Shown here piece after piece: positions 12,771 to 23,782 of a stretch of DNA of 64,000 nucleotides. Location: contig WHVD01000264.1 of NCBI GenBank assembly GCA_015178975.1, forward strand, positions 21,117-85,116, given 5' to 3'. Within the stretch, counting starts at the first letter, position 1; each line of letters starts with the position of its first letter. Position numbers and translations under genes: made by a program. The notes below the pieces were generated by a model. It was given only the letters and a program-made list of their open reading frames with translations. It ran no database searches and was not told the DNA's origin. This DNA comes from Hysterangium stoloniferum (Eukaryota > Basidiomycota > Agaricomycetes > Hysterangiales > Hysterangiaceae).

Positions 12771-12970
12771 GGATTCTGACCGGATGGATCGGTTGGGGGT
12801 TGGTGCAGGGGCAAATGAAGAGGATATTGAGGCAGAACATATATCTGCGTCTGAGAGTGTGCCCAGCTCCCTCACCCCAGTCAATAGTTCAACGCGGGGT
12901 CTGTAAGTGATGTTCTCTCTCAGGTACTCATTTTGAATAGCATTTGTTATCGGATGGGGAGTTCTAGCAC
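12364..12970. repeat. Fold-back (palindromic) unit
   Basis: The left arm (about 12364-12569) and right arm (about 12765-12970) are inverted copies. GTGCTAGAACTCCCCGTC faces GGGGAGTTCTAGCAC, and AACCGATCCATCC faces GGATGGATCGGTT. A loop of about 195 bp lies between. The open frames on both strands here are by-products of the palindrome. No target duplication was found. Confidence 0.8.
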
Positions 12971-12984
12971 ATCAAATCCCGTTA

Positions 12985-13265
12985 CAGTAATAAGTCATCT
13001 CCCAACCACCACAGAGTCGCTTTCGGGGTAGAAACCAGTGCGGCGGAGCATATTACTAAATCCAAAATCAGCAGTCGAACGCGAGGGGACAAATACATCT
13101 GAGAGTCTAAAACTATGACCATGTCTCAAGGGTGTGTTTTATTCTCAATAGCTACGTATAAAATGCCTCTCAACGCCGCAGTTGCCCCCCTCATTGCCAA
13201 TGCTTCACCTGAGAGTCCCACCATCGAGTTCCAAAAATTCGCCTTTCCACCGATCGCCGCATGTT
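12985..13265 (-). repeat. Inverted duplication, right copy
   Basis: Inverse of 10891-11165, with about 80 to 85 percent identity judged by eye. It ends at GATCGCCGCATGTT. Confidence 0.75.
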
Positions 13266-13289
13266 AAAATTTTTGTTTCTTTGCGATGA

Positions 13290-13411
13290 TCGCCGGGACT
13301 TACTAGCTTGGCCATAATATTGGTGAAACATTGTTTGCTCATTCATATCTGTGTCCATGTCTGAGCTCTTGCACTTGTAGTGCTTCACATCCACCTCCCT
13401 TTCTTATTCTA
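13290..13411 (-). repeat. LTR start with polypurine tract, family J
   Basis: On the minus strand a purine run (AATAAGAAAGGGAGGTGGA) leads into TGTGAAGCACTACAAGTGC. The same purine-run plus TGTGA junction occurs at 14850 and 40400, which fits the 3' LTR start of one retroelement family. A small hairpin (GCACT...AGTGC) follows in all three. Confidence 0.5.
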
Positions 13412-14049
13412 ATATTCCTGTCTTCTCTTCCTCTTTTAGAACAGTTCTTAACACTTGTGTGCTGTGCCCTTGCCAACTGTAAAGTGTCCTGATTTCAGGC
13501 AGGCAAAGACTTAGTTGTATCTTCAGACCTGAGGATAGGTCCAATGGTTGAGGGGTGCAAAGTATTGAATCCAGATGGAAGTTAGACCAAAATCAAAGTC
13601 AATATTCAAACTTATTTGTAGCTACTGTATATTACATCATGATATTTATATTGAGAGTTAGCATTGTTCTACAGATAGAGCAGATAGGTAGAAGTAAATG
13701 AGAACAAATATAAGACATTAAGTATGAACAAAGGGTCTAGAATGGGATAAGGTTGCAAGAGTCAGAAGGATTGATTTGTAATATAATTCATTAGTCAGAG
13801 GGCTTACAAGACTGGAAACAAAGGGGATGATAACCAAGGGTTCCAATCATCATGGAAACAGGGTTGATGTACAGTGGCTTCCAAAACTGTCCCAATGTTT
13901 TGGTAATTCTCAATAAATGCTTTATAACCTACCAAATAAATTTTCTAAAATAGTGAAATTATTCTCACATATACCTTAGCATACTAGTTTTGATATACCC
14001 AAACACCACATAATATAGATGGATATTGGTGTCACAGTGAACCTTTTAG
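13412..14049. other. No gene seen, CpG-poor
   Basis: Decayed AT-rich sequence without coding signals. CpG is nearly absent from here on, in contrast to the preceding 4 kb. Confidence 0.4.
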
Positions 14050-14392
14050 TGTCCTGCAAGTTGTGACTGGGGTAACATCTTGAACAACTTTCAACTTGAA
14101 CTTGCAACCACTATCCAGCTTTGTACTGTATAGTCGAAGCTCGAGTTACCATGAGTTTCTACTTGTATCTTACATTACTCATATCTCCTCCTTCCTCTTA
14201 ACTCATTACTCAGTTGACCACACTCTGGAATCATACTGTAAGGTTGATTCCATTCCTCCTTAGTCGCTTTAGTTATCCTATGGTTACATAGCCCGACTAA
14301 ACTTACTCTACTTCATATATTGTACTTCAATAGTCAATTTATTATCATGTTGTACCTAGATGGTCAGAACTTCCATGACTCTTCACACTGAC
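14050..14392 (+). repeat. LTR-like repeat, family F, copy 1
   Basis: Starts TGTCCTGCAAGTTGTGACTG and ends near CATGACTCTTCACAC. It matches the repeat at 16320-17090 in the same orientation, 2.3 kb downstream. The two could be the LTRs of one element, but no target duplication supports this. Confidence 0.5.
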
Positions 14393-15249
14393 CAAGGTGC
14401 AACAGATCCCACAGCCATTGAGCCTGAGGATGGCAAGCTGACAGGTCTATTGTGAGCTGGAAAGACAAGGTGTCTTTTCAAGAGGGACACTATGACTGTT
14501 ATGTCTTGGAGAGCTGCTGTGCATCAGGATGGAGTTCCTGTAAGGACAATCAGACTGTGGGGAGAGCTGGATAGTATGGATTATCATTTGAGGGAGTGGG
14601 AATGGTCACTGCAGGTCCCTCATGCTTGAAGGAGTGTTTTGGATTTGGCAAAGTGAGGGATTGCAAGCACATTGCAATAGATGGGGACCATCAATGTGGG
14701 CAATGGTCCAAGGCTGCCATGTAACTACCATATATCAAGAAACCAAGTACTCATACATTTTCAATGAGTCAACCATCACCTATTCAGATAGACAGAAAGT
14801 TATACAGTCAAAAGAACAGCACCATGAAAAATTAACAACCTATTAGAATGAAAAATGGAGGTGGATGTGATGCACTAAAAGTGCGAGCTCAGACAGACAC
14901 AGCTACATCCAAGCAGGATAAAGATTCACTGGAGTTTGACTATGGACCAACAGTGGTACACAGCATGTATCTAATGTGTTATACTCTGGGCTGGGGACCT
15001 TATTAATCTGCTCAAGAAGCTTTCACCAGACTCAGATGTTCCACAACCCCACTTTATTGGCATTACCATGAGGTTGCAGCCACCACCCATGGAGAATCAG
15101 TCACCATTGGCCTCCTCATCCCACTTGATAATGCTGCCTTCATCTCGACCTCCCCTTATTGCTCAGCTTATTGCAACCCCAGCTGAACAAATCAAGCCTA
15201 TTGTTTGAACAAGACAAAAAGCTTATGGACATTGGGTCTCCACCATATG
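14393..15249 (+). pseudogene. Unrecognised retroelement-like coding relic, part 1
   Basis: Lies between the two F repeats and is broken by many stops. Short stretches look coding, but no retroelement motif is certain. A J-type junction (purine run plus TGTGATGCACTAAAAGTGC) lies at 14850-14885. The segment continues after the D LTR at 15876, because the two sides read on across that insertion. Confidence 0.35.
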
Positions 15250-15875
15250 TGTTACGACCCGTTCCCGGATGTTTCAATATCCGACTTCCGGTCTCCCATT
15301 CCCGACTTCCGGTCTCCCATTCCCGACTTCCGGTCTCCCATTCCCGACTTCCGATCTCCCACTTTCGATATCCGATATCCGACTACGGAACATCATAGTT
15401 ACCGTATCATCCGCGTTCTTCGTTTGTTCCGCATTTGGTAATTTGTCCGTTGACAAGTATTCACTCGTTTGTTGTTGTATTCCCGTCTCGGAATATTGTC
15501 TTCCTAATATGTCTTATTGTATTTCCGTTTTAAGAACACTTCCGTTTCCGTCTTATTATGGTCTCAGTTTGTAGTACAATAACGAGTAGACTTATATTAG
15601 TTTCCGCGAATTTGTACTTTACTTTAGATCTGATATTGACTTAGTTTCTTATTCCTCCTCCCGTCTTTCTGTACGCTCGATATTCGGAACTCTTCGGAAC
15701 TCTGAATATCCATATCTTCCGTCGTTAGTTCACTTCCGAAATTAAGGACACTGAGCGTTTGCGTAGAGGCGCAGCACATAAGCTGAAGCCGACGTCCTGA
15801 CCCTATCCACAAGTTTCCGACTTCCCGGTGACTTCCCGATAGTTCCGGAATAAGTTCCCGACACGGCACTTAACA
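15250..15875 (+). mobile_element. Solo LTR, family D
   Basis: Starts TGTTACGACCCGTTCC, ends CGGCACTTAACA, and has ATATG on both sides (15245-15249 and 15876-15880). Near its start the 17-bp word ACTTCCGGTCTCCCATT-like unit is repeated about four times (15288-15362). It carries the shared core (CTGAAGCCGACGTCC near 15780). CpG is frequent here while the surroundings are CpG-poor, so this is a younger insertion. Confidence 0.93.
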
Positions 15876-15880
15876 ATATG

Positions 15881-16077
15881 CAGGATTGACGAATTGTCAT
15901 AAAGCCATCACAGTGCAGACCTGGAGGACATCATATCATCATTTCAGAGTAAATGTGTGAACTGGGCTCAAGCCATCCTACAACTAGGAGGTTCCTTCCA
16001 AGAAGCCTGGAGAGGAGTTCCCAACATCCTTCAGAACTTCATCTGACATAGCTCTTTGAACTGGGGGGCACTGTGAG
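15881..16077 (+). pseudogene. Unrecognised coding relic, part 2
   Basis: One frame reads LEDIISSFQSKCVNWAQAIL and QEAWRGVPNILQNF with few interruptions, then ends before GGGGGGCACTGTGAGAGG. That purine run plus TGTGA looks like a polypurine tract and LTR start. The protein family is not recognised; a retroelement open frame is the likeliest explanation from context. Confidence 0.35.
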
Positions 16078-16319
16078 AGGCACCCCATATTATATTTCAT
16101 ATATTTTTCCTTATTTTTCTAATATTTTTTGACTACATAAATCTTCATTTATATGTATTTACACTAGTTCAAAGATCTATGTATGCCTGTGGGTACATAG
16201 ACTCTTATGGGTGCATACTTACATATATCATTGTCTTATGTACACTAGTGGGTATACATAACTAGAAACTCAGACACTTTTACCCCATAACCACAACTTG
16301 CCCAAGTCACCAATTGAAG

Positions 16320-17090
16320 TGTCCTGCAAGCTGTGATTGGGGTATCATCTCAGCCATCCTAAATGGCTACTAGCTATATCTCATCTTCACTCTGTGCCTC
16401 ATACTTACCATCAAAGCCCAGCACTCTCTACTCAAACTCACTCATTGCTGCTTTCACCTTCTCATGCTTTTCTATTTCCTTTGGAAATTACTCTTACTCA
16501 TTTCTATTTCATTGGATTTGTTTAATCTGAATTGTACTGAAAGGGTCAATTCCATTTATTACAATAATTACCTCCAGTGAAAGGCTGTTGTTATCAGCCT
16601 CACTCAGTCAACACGGACAGGACTAAGTTTTCTTTATTTTAATAGCAGTATGATACAAGATGAATGTGAGGTTCCCTAGAGAAGAGTGGGAAGGGATTTC
16701 ATGGTCAAAAAGATTCCCCTCTTATCACTGTGGAGTGTATACTTATATATCTGCTTGGAACAATAAGATTGTGGTAACAAAAGGTGCCTGAAGACAAGGC
16801 AGATGTGGCGGGAAAAGGAGAACAAAGGTTGATGGAAGAACAATGGTCAAGGGTGATTGAGTGGCGATGCAAGGAATGCTTGATTAGTCGAACAAAGGGA
16901 GTGGTTGGGAATGGTGGCATATGTGGTAAGGTGGCCAGGCTTACATCCAGCTTCCTTCTAGTTGCTTAAGATGATTATTCCCATTTTCTACTTATATTGT
17001 ACTTCAATATTCAATATAACATTATTGTTTCTAGAAGGTCAATATTCTTCATATATCAAACAGTCAGACCTTTCATGACTCTTCACAACA
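16320..17090 (+). repeat. LTR-like repeat, family F, copy 2
   Basis: Starts TGTCCTGCAAGCTGTGATTG and ends GACTCTTCACAACA. Compared with copy 1 it holds an extra block at about 16616-16970 that has no coding content. Confidence 0.5.
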
Positions 17091-17892
17091 GTATTTTGCT
17101 ATCCTTTGCACAACTTTGCCATCATTTGCTACTACAGAACATTTATTGTTTATGCTTGTCTTGTATTCCATGTCACATAGTATAAATTCCTGCCATGTAT
17201 ACTACTCTCTAGCTCAAATATTGGCAAAGAATATCTGAATCCCTCTACTCTTATCTTAGAATATTGTGATAATACTTTCAATACTCAGAAGTATTTGCTT
17301 GTCTGGCCAACTCCTTAAACTAGCCCTTACCCAGACTTCAACTTGCTTCTCTTTAACCCTTAGCCCTGGGCCCCTGATTTACAACTGAATGGTAATTTAC
17401 ATCTTATTACATACTACTTGCTTGCTTTGGAGGATATCTGAAAACTATTAAGTATACCAAATTCTAATACACTCTAAAGGTCATTTAAACATCTGGGATG
17501 TGATTCAAACATAATTTGGTTTTGAAAAAACTTTATGAATGTTTAAAACTTATTGGTACATATATTATGAAACAAATCATCTTTCAAGAGCTGAATAGAT
17601 TATGAAAGAGTTTAGTAGATTAAAAAGCATATCCTTTTAAATGGTCCATTTCATGCATATATATGTCATTGACATCTCTGGATACATACATATGTATTAC
17701 ATCAGAATGGGTCTGTCAATCTGAACAGATTTCTACTTGATTTAACATACCCAGAATATATAGGTGCTTTCATTTAATAAAGAAAGTCATAGGATGAAAA
17801 TCTCCAATGATATCTCACATATTTTACTGGGAAATAACTACAGTTTAGCATTTAAAAAACAAATTACCAACAAAAGTATTAGCAAGTATTTA
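17091..17892. other. No gene seen, AT-rich
   Basis: AT-rich, CpG-poor sequence with no repeat that I can match inside the window. Confidence 0.4.
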
Positions 17893-19590
17893 CAGTGAGG
17901 GACAAAACCCTTCCAATGATTTTTAGTTGTGCAAAGATCCCTGAATAACTCAAGAACCACTATAGATACAGACCTGAAATTTGGGGGTTGGTTAGGTCTA
18001 TATGTTATCTATATACCCTTAAAATATTATGACATAAGCATTAGTATTTCCCACACTATAAACAAAACACCAATAAAATCACATTGGAAGGGTTTTGTCC
18101 CTGGTATAAAAAGAACACAAATCAAACAATCTAGTACTTGGTATAGCCTCTCTTGGCCTTCAAAACAGCCTCAACCCTTCCAGGAATACTCTCTATCAAG
18201 TTCTGACAAGTAGAGGCAGGGATATTCTCCCACTCTGTCTGAACCCTCTCCTACAACTCATGAATACTCTTGGGTGCCACTTCATACTCTCCCAACCTCC
18301 TTTTGAGGTAATACCAGAGGTGTTCAATTGGATTAAGGTCAGCAGACTGAGGTGGCCATACCATGACCATAAATCCATTGTCTTTGAACCAATTAATGGC
18401 CTTTGTGCTCTTGTGTTTGGTATCATTGTCCTGCTGAAAGACCACATCTTCTGTGTTCTTGCTATAATACTCCACAGTTGCTTGAAGTTCATCTTCCAAA
18501 ATCCTACCATAAAGGTCAGCATCCATTCTCCCATTAATCTTGGTGGAATATCCTGGGCCTTCCCACAACATACAGCTCCACAACATCAGATTTCCTCTCC
18601 CAAACCTGACCGTGCCCTTGACCAGCCAACCACTGAGCCCCTCTCCTGCCCTTTTCCACAACATACAGCTCCACAACATCAGATTTCCTCTCCCAAACCT
18701 GACCGTGCCCTTGACCAGCCAACCACTGAGTCCCTCTCCTGCCCTTTTCCACATCTAATTCCTCCCATATGACCCCAAACAATTGATTTTTGTCTCATCT
18801 GACCAAACAACCCTCTTCCAATCATCCACAGTCCAGTCCTTGTGTGCCAGAGTAAAGTCCATCCTTGCCTTCCTATACCTCTTATTGAGTAAAGGCCTTT
18901 TTCTCTTCACCATAGCCCTCATTTCAGCCTTCTTGAATGCCCTATGAACAGTTCTAACTGAAATAGACTCTCCAGTCATATCTTGAATGGTTTGGTGACC
19001 TCAGTGGCATTTTCAGCCTTTTGAGAAGTGATTTGTTGAATAGAATAATGAATATCTGAGGAGGAAAGCTTGCATAAACAGCCACCAGATGAGTTGGCAA
19101 GTGATGAGCAATGGGTAGAATGAATTCTGGATATAGTGGACAGATCTTGGCCAGTGATGTCAGAGATCTGAGGAGCAGACTTGCCCTTATTGAGAAAAGT
19201 GAGAATATTGGCTAAGCTGAGGAGGAGTAAGAGCCTTCATGGTGTAGAATTTTGAGCTATGGGGATGTTTTTGGATTGGAAAGTAAACAGATGTATATAT
19301 ATATAATTTTGACAGGTCAGATGATTTTTATTTGCACTTATTTGCATATAAACAATATGGTTATATGTTAATCATGTGACAGGGACAAAACCCTTCCAAT
19401 GCAGTTTAATTAGTATTTTATTTATAGTGCGGGAAATACTGATGCTTATGTAATAATACTTTAAGGGTAAATAGACAATATATAGACCTAACCACTCCCC
19501 AAATCTTAGGTCTGTAGCTACAGTGGTTCTTGAGTTATTCAAGAATCTTTGCACAACTAGAAATCATTGGAAGGGTTTTGTCCCTCACTG
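17893..19590 (-). mobile_element. Tc1-like transposon with long terminal repeats
   Basis: Both ends read CAGTGAGGGACAAAACCCTT inward and are flanked by TA (17891-17892, 19591-19592). The terminal inverted repeats run for about 210 bp with scattered differences. Within each, the end motif CAAAACCCTTCCAAT recurs in inverse form about 200 bp in, so each end carries an outer and an inner motif as in IR/DR-type Tc1 elements. The transposase inside is dead. Confidence 0.93.
18131..19240 (-). pseudogene. Tc1-like transposase (DD34E), several lesions
   Basis: The minus strand encodes a helix-turn-helix start (LTPPQLS then ILTFLNKGKSAPQISDITG) and a DDE domain. The catalytic triad is VVWSDETKIN, VFQQDND and DLNPIEHLW, with 34 residues between the last two acidic residues (DD34E). 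The C-terminus is LIESIPGRVEAVLKAKRGYT. Lesions: frameshifts near 19212 and near 18976, an in-frame TAG at 18755-18757, a TAG where Trp is expected near 18253, and an in-frame 93-bp tandem duplication (18568-18753) that repeats a 31-residue block. The first frameshift assumes the start at 19238-19240. Confidence 0.9.
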
Positions 19591-19701
19591 TACATAACTT
19601 GGAAAACCATATACAATAGGTTCTATTAACTGAGTCTGAAGTGTTTAGGATATAATATGGAGAATTGTTTTGCATGGTTGGTGGTTAACAATATAATAGT
19701 C

Positions 19702-20894
19702 TGTTAAGGGTGCATACACGGAGGGTTTCCAGAGAAACCCACAGGAAATCTGGTAGGACTTGGCTTCAGCTTATTGGCTGCACCCTTACGAGATTGTGTT
19801 GTCCAATTTCAAACAGGTGGACAGGAAACCCAGGGAGTCCAGGTGGAGTTCGTGGGTTGAGGGGTCGTAGATCGGAGGTTGTGGGTCGAGAGGTTGGGGA
19901 GTCAAGGTAAATAAGTCGGAGGTTAAGAGATGCATCGGAGCCCGTGGGCTCCAACTAGCGAGAGTGGTGTAATTCAGAGAGGAGTTTAGAGTGGAAATGT
20001 ACTAGATTACTGGGGAGAATCTAAGCTGATTTTCTGACTGGATTGTATGTACAACATCTGCCAGACTATATAGACTGTGGAATGAATAACATACCAAATC
20101 CAGTAATAATGAAACGAAACTAGCAAAACATAAAATGGGATAAGTAAACACCAAATTTGGTGTTAGGAATGGGATGGAACGGAGCAGAGTCCGAATTGTG
20201 ACAAATCATAAACCATAACAGGAAATGGAGTGGGAGTGGAGTCCGAATCTGTTGAGGAACAAAGACACCGCATATATGGATATATGGATCAGGGTCGACT
20301 GTTACCAGGATCAAGCGAACAATGGTAACAAAGGTACAAAAATAGCACACCCCTTGTTGTGCCACTATTCCCCTTTGTTCCCATGTCTCACCTCTGTGCC
20401 ACTCACCTACCCATTGTTCGTCTTTCATATATATATCATGCAGATACCATAGTTTTACCTCAGTCCGTTGTACTATCATACGAGACTGAGGTAAGCTAAT
20501 CTTTTCCCATATTGACTGACTATTATATTAATCACACATGTATTAGATATATTCTAGGTACTTAGTTAGTCCGTTGTACTATCATACGAGACTGAGATAT
20601 ATTCTAGGGATTTATTTTCAACAGAATCATGACAGGTCAATTGACTAAAATGGGAACAGGGCTCAGTTAGAGGGATGACAGGTTGTCTGAGTGGGGTCTG
20701 GTGACTGATGCGTGGGACGAGGTTGGACATAGACAGGGACGGAGTCTGGTGCATATTCTGGTGACTGATACATGACATAACAAAGTCAAACATGGACAAG
20801 TCTGACGTAAGGAGTCCAGCAGGAATTCTGGTAAACTGACAATTGGTGCATATAAGTTAGTGCCCAGAGTCTGGCGAGAATTCCAGTCGTAACA
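19702..20894 (-). mobile_element. Solo LTR, family A, split by an E LTR
   Basis: Starts TGTTAAGGGTGCATACAC, ends CCAGTCGTAACA, and has TAGTC on both sides (19697-19701, 20895-20899). It is the inverse of the LTR of the gypsy element at 61718. It carries the shared core (GGACTTGGCTTCAGCTTAT at 19757). Without the E insertion it is about 820 bp. Confidence 0.95.
20250..20623. mobile_element. Solo LTR, family E
   Basis: A 374-bp insertion starting TGTTGAGGAACA and ending TTTTCAACA, with GAATC on both sides (20245-20249, 20624-20628), placed inside the A LTR. The block TCCGTTGTACTATCATACGA occurs twice inside it, about 100 bp apart. Relatives lie at 41705 and perhaps 46563. Confidence 0.9.
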
Positions 20895-22210
20895 TAGTCT
20901 CAGAATAGATACTACTATTTAAAGATGAAGTTTTGTAGCAATATTGCTTTTATTAGTAAACATTTGATATTATAATGATTACAGACAGCCTCCTTTGAAA
21001 TGCCAGAGTGTTAGGACTGGAAAACCTGCTGGGCTCCAGATCCCATCCTACATGCACCCAACTTGCTATACCAAGTTACAGCTAAACTGGAAAACCCGCC
21101 AGGACCCAGACATCAAGCCTGTCTATGCCTGACCCCCTGTGTCTCATGCATCAGTCACCAGACCCTGCCAGGACCTGCACATGTCAAAGCCTGTCTATGT
21201 CTGACCCTGTTCCATGCACCAGTCACCAGGCTCTGCCCAGATAAGCCAACAGCTCTCTAATTGAGCCCTGTTCCCATTATGGTCTAATGACCTGTCATAT
21301 TTTAGACTCTGCCTCCATTCCATTCCATTCCTAACACCTAATTTGGTGTTTACTTATCTCATTTCATGATTACTTGTTTGGATCTCATTATTACCGTATT
21401 TGGTATTGCATACATTCTACAGTCTATATAAACTAGCTAATGTTGTACATATGTACAATCTGGTCAGAAAATCAACTAAGTTTTCAGACTAAGTCCTCCC
21501 CCAGTTACTTAGCATATACCCACTCCATCCCCATCTCACAATGCTATTGACCTCATCAGAGCCCACAGACTTTCTGACTGGTCTTCACTCCACCCCCATC
21601 TCTCATATCACAACACTCACTCAACCTCATCAGAGCCTGTGGGCTTCCCCATTGGTCTTTCAACCTATCAACCCCTGACCTATCATGTCACAAATCAAAT
21701 ATTCTTCAATAAAGTTGAATAATATGCTATTGATTGAACTCGAAAGCCTCGTTCAATGAAGTATATATTTGCCCTGTCGATGAAGTAAGAGGCTATTACC
21801 AGTCGTGTGAACTCATGGAAGTATTGTCGAAGAAGTTACAACAAGTTAGATTATTAATATGACACTAATTTTACAGATATTTCAACTGACTTCCCTCACT
21901 CCTTGCGTGGCCCTTTTCTGCTTTTCATTGTATCACTATGACTATATTATAATTTAATAATGAAATCATTCATGACATCGAAATGAGACATGTTGAAATG
22001 AGACATGTCGAAAGAGATTCAATGTTGTTGAATAATGTTTGGGTTTGTTGAGTCGAGTTCGATGAGTTGAAGAGTTGTCAAATATTACCTGAATGTTTGT
22101 AACAATGTTGTGACTTGTGATGGTTGTGACAGTATCCTCCCCCTGTGACCAAGCCCACGAGGTTGGAGTTTAAAAAGTTTTCATTGTCTATTTTCATCTT
22201 CAATCAATCA

Positions 22211-23041
22211 ATGTCTGACATAGAAGGTGATGATTTCAAATCAGACTCCGAATTCTTGGGTTTCGAAGATAAGGATATAGAAATCAATGCAGTTGGCAAG
22301 TGAATTTCTGGGATTTCTTGAAATTAGTTAATTAGTTATTTTTTTAGAAGAAATTCCCAAAAAATGATTAATGGATTGTGAGGAACCATTTGATAAGACA
22401 AATTGCAAAGGAATCAAGATGCAATGGGAGTTTGAGGCAAAATCAGAAAATTTGTAAGTTTTTCGATTTGTTGAATTTTGATTTAAGATAATTTGTTTTT
22501 CAGTTGCATGATGTGTTTTAATGCGAATTTTGTATGCAAGAAAACAAATGCATTGTCAAATTGTGATTGTTGCAATTGATTGCATCGGGCCTGTTATTGG
22601 ACCATAAATAGACCACCTGGAAAACCATGTCAAAGTCGAAACAAAAGTCAAAATGTGATTGAAGAATCAGATGATGAGGTCGAAAATGGTAGTCCTGGAA
22701 TTTGAAAACTCAGTCAAAGGAAGAATATTCGTCATAATGTCATGTCAAGAATGTCAAATTTTTTGAGAAGGTTGAGAAGGCTGGAGAATCGATTGGATAA
22801 TCACTTGGAACAAGAAATGAAATTGATGTGGGAAAAAATGTCAAAAATGGAGAATACAATTGAGGATTTAATTGGTGAGGTCAAAGCATTTAGGGATGAT
22901 TTTTCAGTTTTGTTGAAGAAATTGGTTGAAAGTGGGGATTTTAGTGAAGAAACTGATATAAGCATTGATAGTGGAATATTTAGGGGGGCATGGTTTGATA
23001 AGATGGCAGAATTGAGAGAAGAGGGGATTGAGGATTTATAG
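22211..23041 (+). pseudogene. Three-exon Cys-rich, coiled-coil gene of unknown function
   Basis: ATG 22211 opens an acidic N-terminus (MSDIEGDDFKSDSEFLGFED). Exon 1 would end at 22295 with a GC-AG intron (GCAAGT, 22296-22347); a GT at 22300 is the alternative but breaks the frame. Intron 2 is canonical (22454-22503, GTAAGT...TTTTTCAG). The joined frame has a Cys cluster (CMMC, then CKK, CDCCN, HRACYW), a basic linker and a coiled coil (RRLRRLENRLDNHLEQEMKL) and ends at TAG 23041. It is broken only by three TGA codons (22365, 22577, 22703), each where CGA (Arg) would fit. I do not recognise the family; the Cys pattern suggests a zinc-binding domain. Confidence 0.7.
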
Positions 23042-23084
23042 ATACTTAAAAACTTGATTTATTTAATTTTTTGGTATTTTTGAT

Positions 23085-23138
23085 TGTTTATTTGACTTTA
23101 TTGAGTAAAATTCGATTCGTGACAGTGTTTTCTGACTG
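23085..23138 (+). promoter_or_regulatory. H LTR 3' end and self-primer binding site
   Basis: The sequence ends in TTCGATTCGTGACA (23124), the LTR end in plus orientation. Three nt later TTTTCTGACTG begins. This is complementary over about 12 nt to CAGTCAGAAAAC at 24029-24040 in the H LTR, near the predicted transcript start. This is the arrangement of self-priming elements such as Tf1. Confidence 0.7.
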
Positions 23139-23244
23139 CCAACTGTTGATGAAGCATAGGACACTCTGAGCACACACCACAAATTCAATTCATTTCACAT
23201 CCCCTTCATCCATCATTCCCACAACAACATTATCTGGACTCGTC

Positions 23245-23418
23245 ATGTCAAGTGGTATTAGGACTCAATCAGCTGCAAGCAATACAATCCTAAGATTGAC
23301 TAGCGATCTGGCCATTACATCATTCAAACCTATTTCGACAATCTTCAAGAAATCCGAATCCAATTCAATTGTCAATCGAGACTTTATTGGAAAAAGAGAC
23401 ATGCTTCAATCTGGGTGA
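23245..23418 (+). pseudogene. Short open frame downstream of the H primer site (gag N-terminus?)
   Basis: ATG 23245 opens 57 codons (MSSGIRTQSAASNTILRL and onward) ending in GGGTGAGTC, which is either a stop or a 5' splice site. The position after LTR and primer site is where gag begins in Ty3-type elements. No gag motif is visible, so the name rests on position only. Confidence 0.35.
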
Positions 23419-23499
23419 GTCAAATTATTTATTTCCAAGAAGATTTACAAGAAATCAAAATCCCAGACTTTTCAATTCTTCTACCACACAATTATCTTC

Positions 23500-23700
23500 T
23501 GACTTCTTCTTTCCAACTTTCGCAGGTTACTGATTTTTGAAGATTTCTGACTTTGAAATATTTTGATTTTTGAAGATTTCAACTTTTTGACTTTTGACTT
23601 TTGAAGATTTCGAACTTTTCGAGATTTCCGATTTTCAAATATTTCTGACTATCGAAGATTTTCAACTTTTGAAAATTTCCGACTTTTTGATTTTCTTGAT
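23500..23700 (+). repeat. Degenerate TTGAAGATTTC-rich low-complexity tract
   Basis: The words GACTTTTGAAGATTT and close variants recur about eight times. The same CGAAGATATT/CTTCGACATT vocabulary appears in the H LTRs, so it probably grew from the element. Confidence 0.55.
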
Positions 23701-23782
23701 CAAATCAATATTCAAGTGAAATCTGGGACTATCAATTCAATCACAATTCGACCTCATGGGCTCAGTCATAAAAGGGGAATAC

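Noticed and set aside
15159-15441. Repetitive Pro/Ser/Arg frame (SHSRLPV repeats)
   Set aside because: It is the translation of the tandem ACTTCCGGTCTCCC words inside a solo LTR bounded by ATATG.
18260-18772. Plus-strand 170-residue open frame
   Set aside because: It is the antisense of the Tc1-like transposase, whose motifs are on the minus strand.
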